Shown here: positions 43,037 through 54,678 of the stretch, piece by piece
How positions within the stretch are numbered: the first letter of the stretch is position 1
Layout of the letters: each line of letters begins with the position of its first letter
Assembly (NCBI GenBank): GCA_025765615.1
Contig: JAIVFJ010000249.1
Location: forward strand, 1-64,000
Origin: Zopfochytrium polystomum
Taxonomy: Eukaryota; Chytridiomycota; Chytridiomycetes; Chytridiales; Chytridiaceae
DNA length: 64,000 nt
Reading direction: 5' to 3'
Notes under the pieces: model-generated
Database searches by the model: none
What the model saw: only the letters and a program-made list of their open reading frames with translations
What the model was told of the DNA's origin: nothing
Made by a program: the position numbers and the translations under genes

Positions 43037-44614
43037 TCATTTTTGGATTAGCATAGTCGTTAACGCGGGAACGATGCAAGCAGTCGCTGTTATGGTCGTT
43101 AAGCTCACCAGCCAAAGCACAAACGGATTTTCGTTCGGGATCGCGTCATCTTCAAACCGGACTACAAGATCACATTTCGACGTGAAGGGGAAAAACCAGA
43201 TTGAATTCATTCCTTTGCCATCACTAAACCCAGGTCCTCTGCCATGATCCAGATCCTTCAGTTCCGCCAGCATTCTGTCCACACCCGTAACAGCCTCCAC
43301 CGCCTCCCTCCAGCTGCGCCCCTCCGCAAGCACCAACGATTCCATGCGCTGCGCAAACTTTGGCACCCTCTGCACCAGCCTAAAACTGAACTGCACGACG
43401 CGCTGGAAAAGCAAACCCGTCGCCGCAACCTCTTCAAACGAGATCATCGTGCACGCGTTGATGAACGCGTTGAACAGCCGCACCGTGTGCACGTTGAGCC
43501 CGCGGTGTCCGCTCCCGCTCCATCCGAGCGCGCCAAACACCTGGACCAGCCGCCACTTGCGCACAACGCGCTCCTCCAGGCTGACCGCCTCCTCCGAGAC
43601 CGCCAGCAAGTGCCGCGCGAGCCCGCCGGGGTCGCGGAAAAACGGGTGGCGGCGGTACCGAGCGCAGCGGATCGCGTACATTGCGTGGGCCCGGAGGATC
43701 GCGGCGGCCTGCCTCGAGTGCTTCGCAAGGGCACCGGCGTCGTCGGCTGACGGGCTTTTGGCGGCTTTGAGGTGGGTGAGGTACCAACTGGCGGTGTCGC
43801 GGAATTTCTGGCAGAATTGAAGAAAGGCGTGCTTTGGGAGTCGCCGGAGGGTAAGGGCGTCGTACAGGGCTGTGCTTGACGAATAGTCGAGGTGGGACAG
43901 TAGCAGGGTTAAGATCGGTCCGTTCCAGATGATGTGCTTCAGCGCTGCGCAAAACGGGGTTTGTGACATGAGGCGTTGTTCTACAGCGGCGCCTAAATTA
44001 AACTTGGGTTTCTTGTGATTGTGAGACCGTTGCAGCAGTGGCGTTGTGTCCATTTGATCGAGCTGGTCGTGCATAGGTGTGTCACGAGGGCCCTCTTCAT
44101 TGATGTGGTCGCAAGTGAGGCCTTGAGTGATATCTTGCTCCTCTTTGACAAAGACGTCGTCGCCGGTTGGGCCTCGTACTGTATCGATGTATTGGGCCTC
44201 ATTGAGAAAGAATTGAACGTTGGCTGGACTTTGCGTAGAAATGACACCATCTTCAGCTTTGACGGAACGTTCGTTGTTGGGAGGACATCGAGCCAAATCG
44301 ATTCCTTGTTCCGATTTCACCGGGACGTGTTGACAGAAAGGAGACTGAGCGAAACAGAGATCCTGTTGCTCCAATTTGACGAGCTGCAGGGCTTGCTTGA
44401 AAGACTGGGCCGTCTCGAGGACCTCTGCAGTAATGCCGACCGCGGCTGCTGCACCCACTGTGGCGGCGTGCAGCGAGCCGAGGGCCTGAAGTCCTTGGAT
44501 TTCGGCCTTGACAAATGCAAGTTCTTCCGCGCACGACTGCTCCTCCGACAACGGTGCGGCCGCGGCGGCTCGAAATTGTCGCTTCGCGCGGGCGACGCGC
44601 TTCCGTCTGGCCAT
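43037..44614 (-). CDS. Unrecognised protein with five VKxE (sumoylation-type) motifs
   Basis: A single exon of 525 codons starting MARRKRVARAKRQF, a basic N-terminus that may be a nuclear signal. The first 190 residues contain VKAE, VKLE, VKSE, VKAE and VKEE, each matching the psi-K-x-E consensus for SUMO attachment, three of them followed by (Q/D)-G/D-I/V. The C-terminal 300 residues are helical (ALKHIIWNGPILTLLLSHLD, RHPFFRDPGGLARHLLAVSEEA, HTVRLFNAFINACTMISFEEV, RMESLVLAEGRSWREAVEAV) and end with a hydrophobic stretch (PFVLWLVSLTTITATACIV). I recognise no family. 156 bases separate its stop from the IQ gene start. The divergent Hv1 gene begins 860 bases away. Confidence 0.6.
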   Translation of the reverse strand: MARRKRVARAKRQFRAAAAAPLSEEQSCAEELAFVKAEIQGLQALGSLHAATVGAAAAVGITAEVLETAQSFKQALQLVKLEQQDLCFAQSPFCQHVPVKSEQGIDLARCPPNNERSVKAEDGVISTQSPANVQFFLNEAQYIDTVRGPTGDDVFVKEEQDITQGLTCDHINEEGPRDTPMHDQLDQMDTTPLLQRSHNHKKPKFNLGAAVEQRLMSQTPFCAALKHIIWNGPILTLLLSHLDYSSSTALYDALTLRRLPKHAFLQFCQKFRDTASWYLTHLKAAKSPSADDAGALAKHSRQAAAILRAHAMYAIRCARYRRHPFFRDPGGLARHLLAVSEEAVSLEERVVRKWRLVQVFGALGWSGSGHRGLNVHTVRLFNAFINACTMISFEEVAATGLLFQRVVQFSFRLVQRVPKFAQRMESLVLAEGRSWREAVEAVTGVDRMLAELKDLDHGRGPGFSDGKGMNSIWFFPFTSKCDLVVRFEDDAIPNENPFVLWLVSLTTITATACIVPALTTMLIQK

Positions 44615-45474
44615 TGAGCGGGGGTCCGGGTGTGCGTGAGTGATGGGACAGAGACAGAGGGACCGTTTGAGAGAGAGAGAGAGAGAGAGAGGGAAGCGAG
44701 AGAAAGACAGCGTCTGGCGATTGTGTGTGTGTGTGTGTAAGTGTGTGTGTGGGTGTGGGTTCGTGTTGGAGTGTGTCTGCGTGGTGTCGGTGAATCAGCC
44801 GTCTGTTTTCCCACCCTCCCCCATCGCGTCCGCCCATTCCTCTTTATACTCCCCAACGAAAGAAAAGAAAAAGAAGATTTGTCATGTTTGGGAGCAAGAT
44901 TCGTGAAACTGAGATCGAGAGTGCAGGGGAGAGGGCGAGAGAAGTGAGAGAGTCAGAGAGACTGAGAGAAACAGAGAGAGAGAGAGAGTCAGAGAGAGGG
45001 AGAGAGAGTGCGTGTGTGTGTGTGTGTGTGTGTGTGCGTGTGTGTGCGTGTGTGTGCATTGTGTGGTGGTTGGAGGCACAGCCGGCCCTGCCAGCTGCCA
45101 GGCCCAATCAACCAAACACAAGCTTCTCGTCGTACAACAGCCATGTAAGTACGTCCCCCCACCTTCCCCCTCTCTAGCAGTTAAGAAGCTCCTCGCCCGC
45201 GCAATGCTAGCTCCTCCAAATTCCTCCCCAATATCCCCCCCAAAGCCTCCTCCTCCTCCTCCTCCTCCTTCTCCTCCTACAGTCCACCACTGCCCCGCAA
45301 CTCAACACAAAAAATAGAAGGAAAAAATAAAAAATAAAAGGGGTGTGGCTTATAAACGGAGCCCATATGAGCACCGTTTCGCCCCACCCAAACAAAAAAA
45401 AACCCAAAGAAAAAAAACAAAAACAAAAACAGCAAAAACACATAAATAAATCAAACAAAAACAAAAACAACGAC
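44615..45474. other. Divergent intergenic region with GT/GA microsatellites
   Basis: No gene. Contains GA tracts (about 44667-44690 and 44940-45008), GT tracts (about 44721-44758 and 45009-45056), a polypyrimidine (CCT)n tract at about 45246-45276 and an A-rich leader up to the Hv1 ATG. Confidence 0.6.
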
Positions 45475-45738
45475 ATGGCCGAAGAAGAGCAACAACAACC
45501 CCTGCTGTCCACCGCCGCCACCCGCCAGCCGGATGCCGACGACGGCGACGCAGACCAAGACCCCGCTGACCCCGCGGACCCCGAGGCCCTGCGCCCGCTC
45601 CCCGGCGCGCTGCACCACTCCGCCGCCGCCGTCCTCGAGTCGCGCCCCTTCCACTGGGCCATCCTCGCCTTCACCGTGCTCGACGTGCTCCTCGTCGCCG
45701 CAGAGCTCGTCATCGAGGTCGAGGGCGGCGCCGCGTGC

Positions 45739-45769
<31 letters not shown>

Positions 45770-46281
45770 GCGAAGGTGGCGGCGGAGGGAGCGAAACCAG
45801 CCCCGTCCTCGCCGCGCTCCGCCACGCCTCGTTCGCCATCCTCCTCGCCTTTGCCGTCGAAATCGCCCTCAAGGCCTTTGTGTTTGGCGCAACGTACTTC
45901 TGGCGCTCGCCCGTGCACCTCTTTGACGCGCTCGTCGTGCTTGCCAGCATTGTCCTCGACCTGTCGCTGAGGGGCGTCGCGGAGACCGTGTCCGGGTTGC
46001 TCATCCTGCTCAGGGGCTGGCGCATCGTCCGCGTCGTCGATGGCGTCGTTCTTATTCAAAAGGAAGAGCAAGAGGTGAGGTGGCTCGGGCTCGCACCAAT
46101 CAAATCCCACCCCCACTCCCCGCCGCCCAACCCTCTTCCGTTCTTTGAATTAACGGACTCCCGCTGCCCCCAACAAATTTAAAAACAAAAAAAAAAAAAA
46201 AAAAAGGAGGAGCTCAAGGCGCTCAGAGCAGAAGTTGCACAGCTCAAAGCAGAGATCGTTCGATTGCAAGGTCAACAATGA
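45475..46281 (+). CDS. Voltage-gated proton channel (Hv1 family)
   Basis: Exons 45475-46074 and 46207-46281 encode 224 residues. Four helices make a lone voltage-sensor domain: S1 with VLDVLLVAAELVI (selectivity Asp70), a Gly/acid-rich S1-S2 loop, S2 with FAVEIALKAFVF (Glu and Lys countercharges), S3 HLFDALVVLASIVLD (Asp151), and S4 LLILLRGWRIVRVVDG with the Hv1 signature RxWRxxR (Arg180, 183, 186). The position after the third Arg, Asn in human Hv1, is Asp189 here. The last exon supplies a short coiled coil (LKALRAEVAQLKAEIVRLQ) that would dimerise the channel. The channel extrudes protons when depolarised. The intron ends in a run of about 23 A residues instead of a polypyrimidine tract. 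Confidence 0.93.
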
Positions 46282-46487
46282 AGATTTTCAACCCATGACG
46301 AACGCCCCCCAATTCCTCCCCCCAGAACAGGCACATAAACCGAGAAACCACTAGAGGAAAAAAACCCCCCCCCTTTTGAACGAAGGAAAGAAAAGTAAAC
46401 TTTTGACCCGACCACCACCATCCTCAAACACCAAGACGAGGCACGGACGGTATTCCCGCCGTGCCCTACCTCACATCTTGGCGTTCC

Positions 46488-47728
46488 TCAAGCCTTGCTG
46501 GGGTCTGCAACTTCGGCTGCATCGTCAGGACCTGGGGGCGGGAGCGGCCCGTCCCCCTGTAGATCGAACTCGATGATGAAGAACGGGACGTTCTTCGAGA
46601 GAGACTTGCAAATGAGCCGAATCGGCTGGTTCGTCAAATAACGCAGCAGGTTGACATTGATACCCAAGGTCAGGTCGAACGTGTTGAAGTCGATGAACGG
46701 AGCAAAAATCTGCGCAGAACGAACGGAAAAAATAAATTATTAGGGTATTGAATTCGAAACAAAAAAAAAAAAAAAAAGGGCAGCCGTCCCACCTCGAGGT
46801 TGTACACATAATCCGGGGTGAAGCTCATCTCCTCGCGGTTCTGCTTCTTGTTGAAGTACTTTCTCCTGTCCGCCACACCGTCGGATGGGAACTCCCTGTG
46901 GTCAACGCCCGGGAGCAGGAGGTCGTTGACCTCCTTAAGCTCCTTCTCGCCACCCCATTCCCACTTGCCCAGAATTTTCTCTGGGTTCTGCTTGACTCCG
47001 GAGCCGGGGGCCAGGGCCTTTGACAGCGCCATCGAGACTTCGGGACCTCCAGCGTACAGTGGGGGCTCTGTGGCAGTGATCGGCTCCTGGGCGGCGCCAA
47101 GGATTCGCGATTCTGCCTTGACAACGTTCACCGTGTTCATCGAACACAGCATGGGGCTGTACAGCCATGGGCGGTCCGAGTACATGTCCGTGATCAGAGC
47201 CGGATCGATGTAGTTGGCGAATTTCACGGCCAACCACGCACCGGTGGGTGGACTGACTTTGTGCTCAAACTCGGCTCCGAACACAACATCTTCGGCAGTG
47301 TATTCCTAGTGAAGGAACGAACAAAGGAGATTGAGCCAGGAAGGGGCAAGAGAAAGGGGAAGGATCAGATCCATATTTTACAGTAGCTATTTTTGGGAGC
47401 ATCGTTCCCGTGATCACCCCCCCAAATCGACTGACGGGAATGGCCATACCTGTTTGAAACGGCCTTGGACCTGCACCGAAAACAAGCGCTTCCTCGTCCC
47501 AAAGTAGGGTGTATCAGCGATGGGCGGGGTGTTTTCCGGAGTGGCGCCCCGGAAGTTCTTTACGCGGACAGCAACGTTCCCGGCAAAGTACGGGCTGTCG
47601 ATGAAGTGCGGGTTGGTGTCCTCGTTCACATTGTAAGTTTCGAGGGACGAGAGAGATGGACCGATGCGGCAGCGGAGAACGCGGCCCTTCCATGCGGGGG
47701 CTTCACCGAAAAAGTACTCGTACGCCAT
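46488..47728 (-). CDS. DUF1769 family protein
   Basis: Exons 47450-47728, 46793-47305 and 46488-46709 give 337 residues. Landmarks of the fungal DUF1769 family are clear: an N-terminal RVLRCRIGPSLSSLETYNVN, IDSPYFAGNVAVRVKNF, SVQVQGRFKQ, EDVVFGAEFEHKV and ANYIDPALITDMYSDRPWLYSPMLCSMNTV, with a C-terminal FDLTLGINVNLLRYLTNQPIR segment. A fission yeast member, Duc1, has been linked to the plasma membrane and ER contact; the biochemical role remains poorly known and I make no stronger claim. No signal peptide or transmembrane helix is present. Confidence 0.85.
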
Positions 47729-48398
47729 TGCTCTTTGCGAGTGGACGGTGAGAGGAGAGGGTTGGGGGAGGGGGTTTGGGAACAGAGGCGAACAGAACCC
47801 CGATAGAGATCAGCGAGACCTGCGTATGCGGAAAGTGACGATCAGTTTCCGCAAAAGACTGTTGGCCTTCCCGCTCAAAGTCGACCGACACTGACGAAGG
47901 GGGGAACGGGGTTGTGCGGGGGGTGTGGAGGGTGTGGGTGGGCGATGGATGGGAGGGGAGAAGACACGAGATGGGATGGCGTGAGGGAGTGGGGAAGTAC
48001 CTTTGAGGGGCGGGGGATGGGAAACCGACCGCAAAGAAAATATGAGAAAACCGCAAAAAAAAAAAAAAAAAAAAACGGAATGAGACAGGAGAGTGCTGCG
48101 GAGGAGGGGAAGCAGCAGCAGAGCAGGGTAAGGACAGGGCATGCCCCGATTATGCTGCGGGCTGGTCGGTATCTATCGCCGGTAATCGGCCCACCCAACA
48201 ACCCCACCCCCCCACCCAATCCCCCCTCGAGGCTGCCGTTGGAAGCCTCCCTTTCTCTCCATGTCACCCACTCATTCGACCAAAGGTGACCCACCGGAAG
48301 AGTCCGAACTTTTTTTCCTCCGCGCTCCTCCTTTTTTACAAGATTTTTTATTGTTCCGCCACAATTCGAGACCCAAAAATTGCTAGGCGGCCGGCGCC
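47729..48398. other. Intergenic region upstream of DUF1769 gene
   Basis: No gene. G-rich on the plus strand to about 48040, then an A run of about 18 at 48056-48075. It holds the promoter of the DUF1769 gene (read leftwards) and the 3' end of the Munc13-like gene. Confidence 0.5.
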
Positions 48399-51300
48399 TC
48401 ACTGGGACGGCTGGGACTGCAAAAGGGTGCGAATGAGCGCGCGGGTGTCTAAATACATCTTGTCCTCGAGATCGCTAAGGGAAAACCCGCAGTTTCGGCC
48501 CTCAATGTCGCAGTAGAAAAATGCCTTCAAGAATTCGAGCGCAATATCGAACACTGAAACTTGGCGCTGCTCGGCCTCAGTGAGGGGCTGCCGCTTTCCG
48601 CTTCGTGCTTCTGCAGTGTTGCGCTTTTTGGACTCGTTTTCCCCTCGCGCCTTTCCGTATGCATTCAGATGGTTGTAAATCCGAGTGACGAGTTCGATCC
48701 AGATAACCCGGCACACGAGGGACGGCGCGTCCCGCTCCTCGTCCGCCGCCCTCGCCTTGTCGGCAGGCGTTTCGGGCTGCCCTGGAGTCCGGATCTCCAG
48801 GCCTGATGACAACTCGGGGTAATGATCGCGCAAAAACTGATTCAAAAGTGGTCGATCCAAGTTCTCGTTGAGAAGAGTGAGGTTACGATCAAGATAGACG
48901 AAAGCGGGCCTAAACTCCCTTTCTACGCTTGCTTCGGTCACGGGGGGAATGCTCGAGGAGAAAAACGATGACTTGTAACCTCCAGCAATTTTGCAGATAA
49001 TGGAATACACGTATCGAGTCACCTGCAGCGAGGGATTGTCAGAACAGGAGCTCACCACACCACTATTTCCACTCGTACCTTGTCCGCATATGTTCGAACC
49101 ATGGTCTCAGCAGTGAAGGTGAGAATTTGTTTTGACTTCCTCATCCAGAAATCCACATCGGCTATCTCGCCATGTCGCATTACACGGACAAGCAGGCGGC
49201 CTTGTGGCTCAAGACGAAGCATCACGTCGTGAGTGAGGTAGTCTTCAAACCGAGTCTCTCGTAGAAAGAGCTTGTCATCATTCGTGCGTCCACATAGGTC
49301 CATCCCAACAGGATCTTCATCGTATACGAGGAAATCCAAGAAGGACTGCTGAATGCTTTTCGATTTTGGCATGCACAAATCAACCATCTATAAAGCAATC
49401 AATAACAATGACTTGGGACAATGGTGTTTGATTCTGCTCAATCCTCCATACCTCGTTCCAAACAGGGTTCAAGTTTTTGTGAATCGTTTTTGTCTTAGCC
49501 TCCATGAGCTCCCGCTTTCCCTCCATAATTACAACGAAAGGGTCGCTTGATGTGAAGTCGCAAATTTGAAGGTCGTACGCTCGTACGATTGTAATTGTAA
49601 ACCAGATGTGATCATACTTTGTCCCCGGATTCACGTAGTCGCGGCGAGTGGCATTTGGATTCATTTTGCTCCGACGCTCGTCCAGACCCAGCTCTTCGAA
49701 AATGTATTTCAAATGCACTAGGCAACCAATGATGTTATTCAGCTTAATGCAGGACTGCAGAGAATTTATCGTTAAGAGACTGAATAGAACAAAACACAAA
49801 ACTATTTCACCTCTTTGTGAAATTCGACAGGGATGTCATCATTGATTTCCTCCCACTCCTCGAAGTCTTGCTTCAGAATTTCGCTGTATCTTTGGAGAGA
49901 TTTTCCCATCATCTACCAATAATGTCAGCGCCATATGAGGGTGCCGATTCAAAGTTACCCGAAGGAACTTGATAACCATGTCATCCTTCTTTCCAGCAGC
50001 AATTCCCTTAAGGTTGGCCATAAACTTGAGACCGTTCGAGAAGAAGCTGAATACGTCGCGAACGGATACACTGTACATGGTTGTCGGCGCCAGGATGGGA
50101 GTATACTGCGAAGAAGGGTTAGCGGAGGAGATAGATGCAAGCAACTCACAGTGTCTGTATCGCAGGCGTTCTCCGCCCACTGCTCCCAAAGATCGTCTGT
50201 GCGATTAAGCCACTCCTGAATGTACGGTCTAAACCACTCTTCAGTGTTGAAGTCAATGCTACCATAATGTGTTAGGCTGATTGGCGGAATCTAATGTTTT
50301 ACCCCAGTTTTATACAATCCACTTTTCTATATAGGTCGGACACTTCGTGGTATAAGCCGTCAGGACCAAGTACATCGTCCATCGTCGCATCGTTTCTCTC
50401 AAAGTGGTACCTCAGATTCTCCATTTCGACGTTGAAGAGCTGGAGAAACCGTGCTTCCACTTTGTTTCGAATGTAGAAATTACCGAGAATCGGGTCGGGA
50501 AAATGGGTGCTGAACCGATCCAAATCCATACGGATGGAGCGAACGAGTTGCTTAATACGAAGAATTTCGTTTTGATTGTTCGTCTGCTGGTCCAATGTAG
50601 TGTATCTTGCTAAAATTGCTTCCTTTAACGATTTGTTAGTACAATCAAAGTACAGTATCGAAGAGCATAACCTCAATTATCGGGATAACTTTGCCCTCGA
50701 GATCTTCGGATGCATTATTGTAGGAAATCCACACGGGGTCCTTATTGAGCTTCTCTAAAACATAGACGGTGTCCGACATTGTTTTCCGCGAAACCATGGG
50801 ATCTCCTTTCATAAGCTTAACGAAGCCATCAAGATTTGATTTCATCTGCGTCTCGAGTTTACGTAAAATCGACAAGTATATCTCAAGCTGTAACTTGCGA
50901 TCAGACTCCTCCAAAGCAATCTTTTGCTCACATCTGACATTCGGCACCGACTAAATTGCTTTGACATGTATGCGAAGGTAGTATCCAAGCGGCCAACAAT
51001 ATCGCTGATAGTTAAGATTGACTTCCGGTGCTGGTCAACAGCGGCTTCCATAAGGGCGAATTCTCGGAACTCTTTGCTCAGGTGCCACCTGATGAGATTC
51101 AAATTTAACGCAACACAAAGGTACAACAGCAGTTCTTACCTCATGGCACATTCATTCAATACATTTTTGCTGTTCTTCGACAAATCCATATCTTGGGCCT
51201 TGTCTCCTTCGGCCGCAGAACTCATGTCGTGCATGAGGCAGTAGCTAAGGATAATTTTGTAGTACTTTTTTGGCTCCGGGGGTGAAAAAAGGCTTGTGGA

Positions 51301-52838
51301 TTCATCCAGCTAAAGTCCGTTCAGGGCACAAGAAAAGGATGCAAGCACACCTACAGGCTTCATCTTCTGATGCCGAGCAAGGTATGCCCGTCGAAATCCT
51401 TGCATTAATGCCAGTTCCTTTTGTCTCCATTCCTCGTAAAGATCAGGGGTAGCAAAGTCTTTCTCCGGGGCAGACGGAACTGATCGGTTCTCCAATTGTT
51501 TCACATAGTAATCCAGCTCACTGAAACCGACGCGCTCGCTGCATGCTGCCCTGACTTGCACGACGGCTTTGTTGTGAACCTCCGGCTTCAATTGGAAGAC
51601 GATGCGAAGCCAGTCTGCCAAGGAGGTAGATGATCCACCTTGAATTCCGTCGGTGGTGGTCAAGAACTTGAAAAGGTGATTTTTCAGAGCGTCATGACTC
51701 TTGAACAGACTATACTCGAATAATGCCTGCGCGTTGGACTCCTTGCTTATCGCCTCCTTTACTGTCGTAATAAACAGCTCGACAACGGATAGGAACAAAG
51801 AATCGGACTCTTTTCCGTCAAGGTTAAGCGATTTCACTTCTTTGTCGCATTCGTTTCCAACAAGAGTAAGCACAATGGACGGATCGCTCAGTTGCGCTGG
51901 GGAAAACGGAGCTGTTTTGGTCAAAAAACTGTATAGATCGAGTTAGAATGTTGGCGTTGCGGTCTCGTCGACTAAGCCACAGCTCGTACTTTTTGGCAGC
52001 TGCTGCGAAACACTGTTCCCGCCGTCGTGGAATCGTCTTCATGACATCGGCGTTCATTTGCAGCCTGTGGCATTTCAGCATTGATTAAGTTAGCTTGCAG
52101 CGACTGAGGAGAAGTCGGGTGCTGTCGATCTTGCCTTCGTCGGAATTCGGTGACTGCACGAGCGGGAAGGGCTGGGCCGACCCCGACTGGGGCTGGACCA
52201 GGTCCACCGGCACTGCCTACGCCAGCATCCATGAGTGGAAAGAGACAGCAAATAAGCGCGGCCATGTGTGCGCTTTTGATCTCGGCTGCTTCTTTAGCAT
52301 CATCCCGCCTACGCGTCTTGCGCGTAGTGCGCATGACGGTAGCTATGCGATAGGTAGCCGTCCTCGCCGACATCTTGCGATCTGTGGCTGTCCAGAAAAA
52401 ATTCGTGAGACCACGAGCAAATTCGAGCCACCTCAACTGGTTCAGCGCTCCACAAACTTGTCTCCCAACCTTTCGGGATGCCGTCGCGGGAGCCGCCGCC
52501 CTTTTTACCACACTCACTCACTAGTTTCACTCTTCGATTCGATCGACCAGGCCCGAGAAAGAAGAACCTTCACTAACGATCGCAGTGGCAAATAACAAAA
52601 AAGCGTCTTCCCGCAAGAGCTCCCATTGAGGTCGGAAGGTGCTTTTCGTCGGGTCCGCACCATTTTCGCGCATGTGAGGGACGATGCGTGAATACCAGTG
52701 GATCGAGCTGCCTTCTCTGGCCGTGAATTGACCATGAGCTCTAGTATTTGCGCCCGTTGGAGTCATCACGCTCTCGAGAACAATCTCGAAACGGCACTGC
52801 CTTTCACTGGACATAACTCCTTTGTTTCTTGGACCCAT
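48399..52838 (-). CDS. Munc13/UNC13-like exocytosis protein with central C2 domain
   Basis: Supported minus-strand exons: 51990-52064, 51355-51928, 51140-51309, 50932-51088, 50672-50893, 50303-50622, 50150-50258, 49959-50105, 49811-49912, 49452-49754, 49079-49387 and 48399-49022, over 1030 residues in consistent phase. The order is MUN-type helices (LADWLRIVFQLKP, YSVSVRDVFSFFSNGLKFM), a C2 domain (FTITIVRAYDLQICDFTSSD, TIHKNLNPVWNE), then the second MUN part (VMLRLEPQGRLLVRVMRHGE). This interrupted arrangement is that of fungal Munc13 relatives such as Ync13 and Git1 rather than animal UNC13. Such proteins prime SNARE-dependent vesicle fusion at sites of growth. The 5' part (52065-52838) is unresolved; a candidate first exon starts at 52838. 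One proposed intron (50894-50931) is only 38 nt. Confidence 0.8.
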
Positions 52839-52986
52839 TGCACATTCAGTTCGCAGCTAAGTGATAGGGACAGTTACGCATGCCACTGTTGTTAGTGTAA
52901 CCGAAGAACTAGTGCAATGCAACTTGCGTAAACAAAGACTACCATTGTTTTATTTAGTCCGGATAGTAGAGTTGTTTCTCTGTATT

Positions 52987-54678
52987 TCACCAAAGCAATG
53001 CATCGCTTCCCTCAACTTCTCCCGTCGCGCTGGCAACTTCAGGAGTAATCACCTCCCCAGAGCCGTAGCTATCACTCGCCAAGTGAGGTGCCTGACGTCG
53101 GATAAACGCCGAAAGGTGCTTGTTCATCTGATCGAACTCAAGCAGAAAGCCATCGTGCCCTTCGAAAGAGTGCACAATAATGATTTCCGCGTTGGGTATC
53201 AGCTCCGACAATTCGTACTGCTCGGATATAGTGAAGAGTCCGTCCGTTTCCACGCCTTGAATTTTGTTTGGTCCATCAACTTTGCTCAAAGTAGCAATCA
53301 AAACTCACCAATCACAAGTGTTGGCTGCTCTATAGAGCGCAAGACATCTTCGTAATCCCCTCGTCCCCGTGAAACATCATGCATGTCCATTTTCCGAGTT
53401 AGCGCAATGTAGCAGTTGGCGTCAAATCGTTTAATGAACTTCTCCCCCTGATAGCGAAGGTAGCTCTGGGCGGAGAACACTTCACCGCTCGCAGCACTTG
53501 CAACGGCCGCATTTCGAAGGGCCTCGGTTGCGCGCTCAGCTCGGGCAGAAGCGTTTGATTTCGGAGACTTATTTCCCTCATTGTGTTGAGCCACTGCTTG
53601 TTCTGAGGGGGTTGGTGCGACAACTGGGGCAGCCTGTTGACCATTCGGTTTCGAGGTACCCCGCGGGGTCATTCTGTTTCGGCCGAACCGAGTTTCGAAC
53701 GAATTCCTCGACCGGTAAGTGAGTAGAGCCTGCATGCGCGCAGCTGCGAGACCTTGGGCAGGAGGCTGTTTGGTGGTTGACATCAGCAATTCTGCTGGAT
53801 CTGCAATATTTGTAATCACCACTCACATTTTCATCCGTGTAGTACCCGCTGCCTAAATTTATACAACAATCAAGTTAGGCGGCGAGAAGGGAGGATATTG
53901 GCCTCACAGAAATTCGGGTCACTGTAGATCGCTTGCCGTTGCGACTCCCCCCAACTAATGCACCACGCGGACTGCCTCCCTGAGGTGGCGATCGGAACAA
54001 TATTCTTTACAAAACTGGCGCCAAAGAAAGCCCACTCCATAACCTTTAATTTACGCGAGTCAGACGGTCAGAGAGAGTCTACAGCTGTTACAACTCACTT
54101 GCATTCCGCCCATGCTTCCACCGATCACAAATTGAACTTGTCGCACACCCAAAGCGTCCAGAACTGCTTTGTGCGCTCTGTTGCACGGGCCGATATTAGC
54201 GAGAGCATTTCAGATTATTAAGCAGCAGGGTGCTGTACCGAACGTCGTCCCGACTTGTGGCAACAGGAAATTCTGGTCCATAGCGGTCTTTCGAGTCTGG
54301 CTTCAACGTCACAGGCGATGCACTCCCGTACGGAGACCCGAGCACGTTGCCACAAAACACGAAGAAAATGCTGGTGTCGAAAGCTCGTCCTGGTCCTAGC
54401 AGCGGCCCCCACCTGCATGGCAAAAACAGGTCGGCATCTCATGGCGGGTTGGGACGCAAGCGATCGGCGTGTTGTGATTCTCACCAGTCGCTTACATCGG
54501 ACGAGCCCGTTAGGGCGTGACAGATGACCATGACATTGTCCTTCTGCGGATTTAGGGTTCCCCAAGTTTTGTACGCGACGGGGGCCTTCTCAAGAACGAC
54601 GCCGCAATCGAGCTCCAGCTTGTCGAGGACGTGGACGGACTGGTCCGCGACGAATGACGAGTACTCGGAAAACTTCAT
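52987..54678 (-). CDS. MET2: Homoserine O-acetyltransferase
   Basis: Seven exons in phase: 54485-54678, 54239-54412, 54099-54177, 53908-54043, 53827-53852, 53309-53765 and 52987-53255, 444 residues. It acetylates homoserine for methionine synthesis. Alpha/beta-hydrolase landmarks: VICHALTGSSDVSDWW, GPGRAFDTSIFFVFCGNVLG, nucleophile elbow GGSMGGMQ (Ser), TSGRQSAWCISWGE, ALLTYRSRNSFETRFGR, catalytic Asp in VETDGLF and His in EGHDGF. Between FGRN and YLRYQGEKF lies a low-complexity Ser/Ala/Asn insert of about 60 residues, as in other fungal Met2 proteins. The fifth exon is only 26 nt (CSGYYTDEN). Head-to-head with HIS4, 471 bases apart. Confidence 0.93.

Noticed and set aside
44640..45177. ORFs across GT/GA repeats upstream of Hv1
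   Set aside because: Translations are Ser-Leu, Arg-Glu or Cys-Val repeats from microsatellites only.
51922..51990. Possible frameshift in a T6 run of the Munc13-like gene
   Set aside because: A 61-nt intron (51929-51989, gtacga ... ctaac ... tatacag) keeps the phase and has a good branch-point sequence, so no frameshift is needed.
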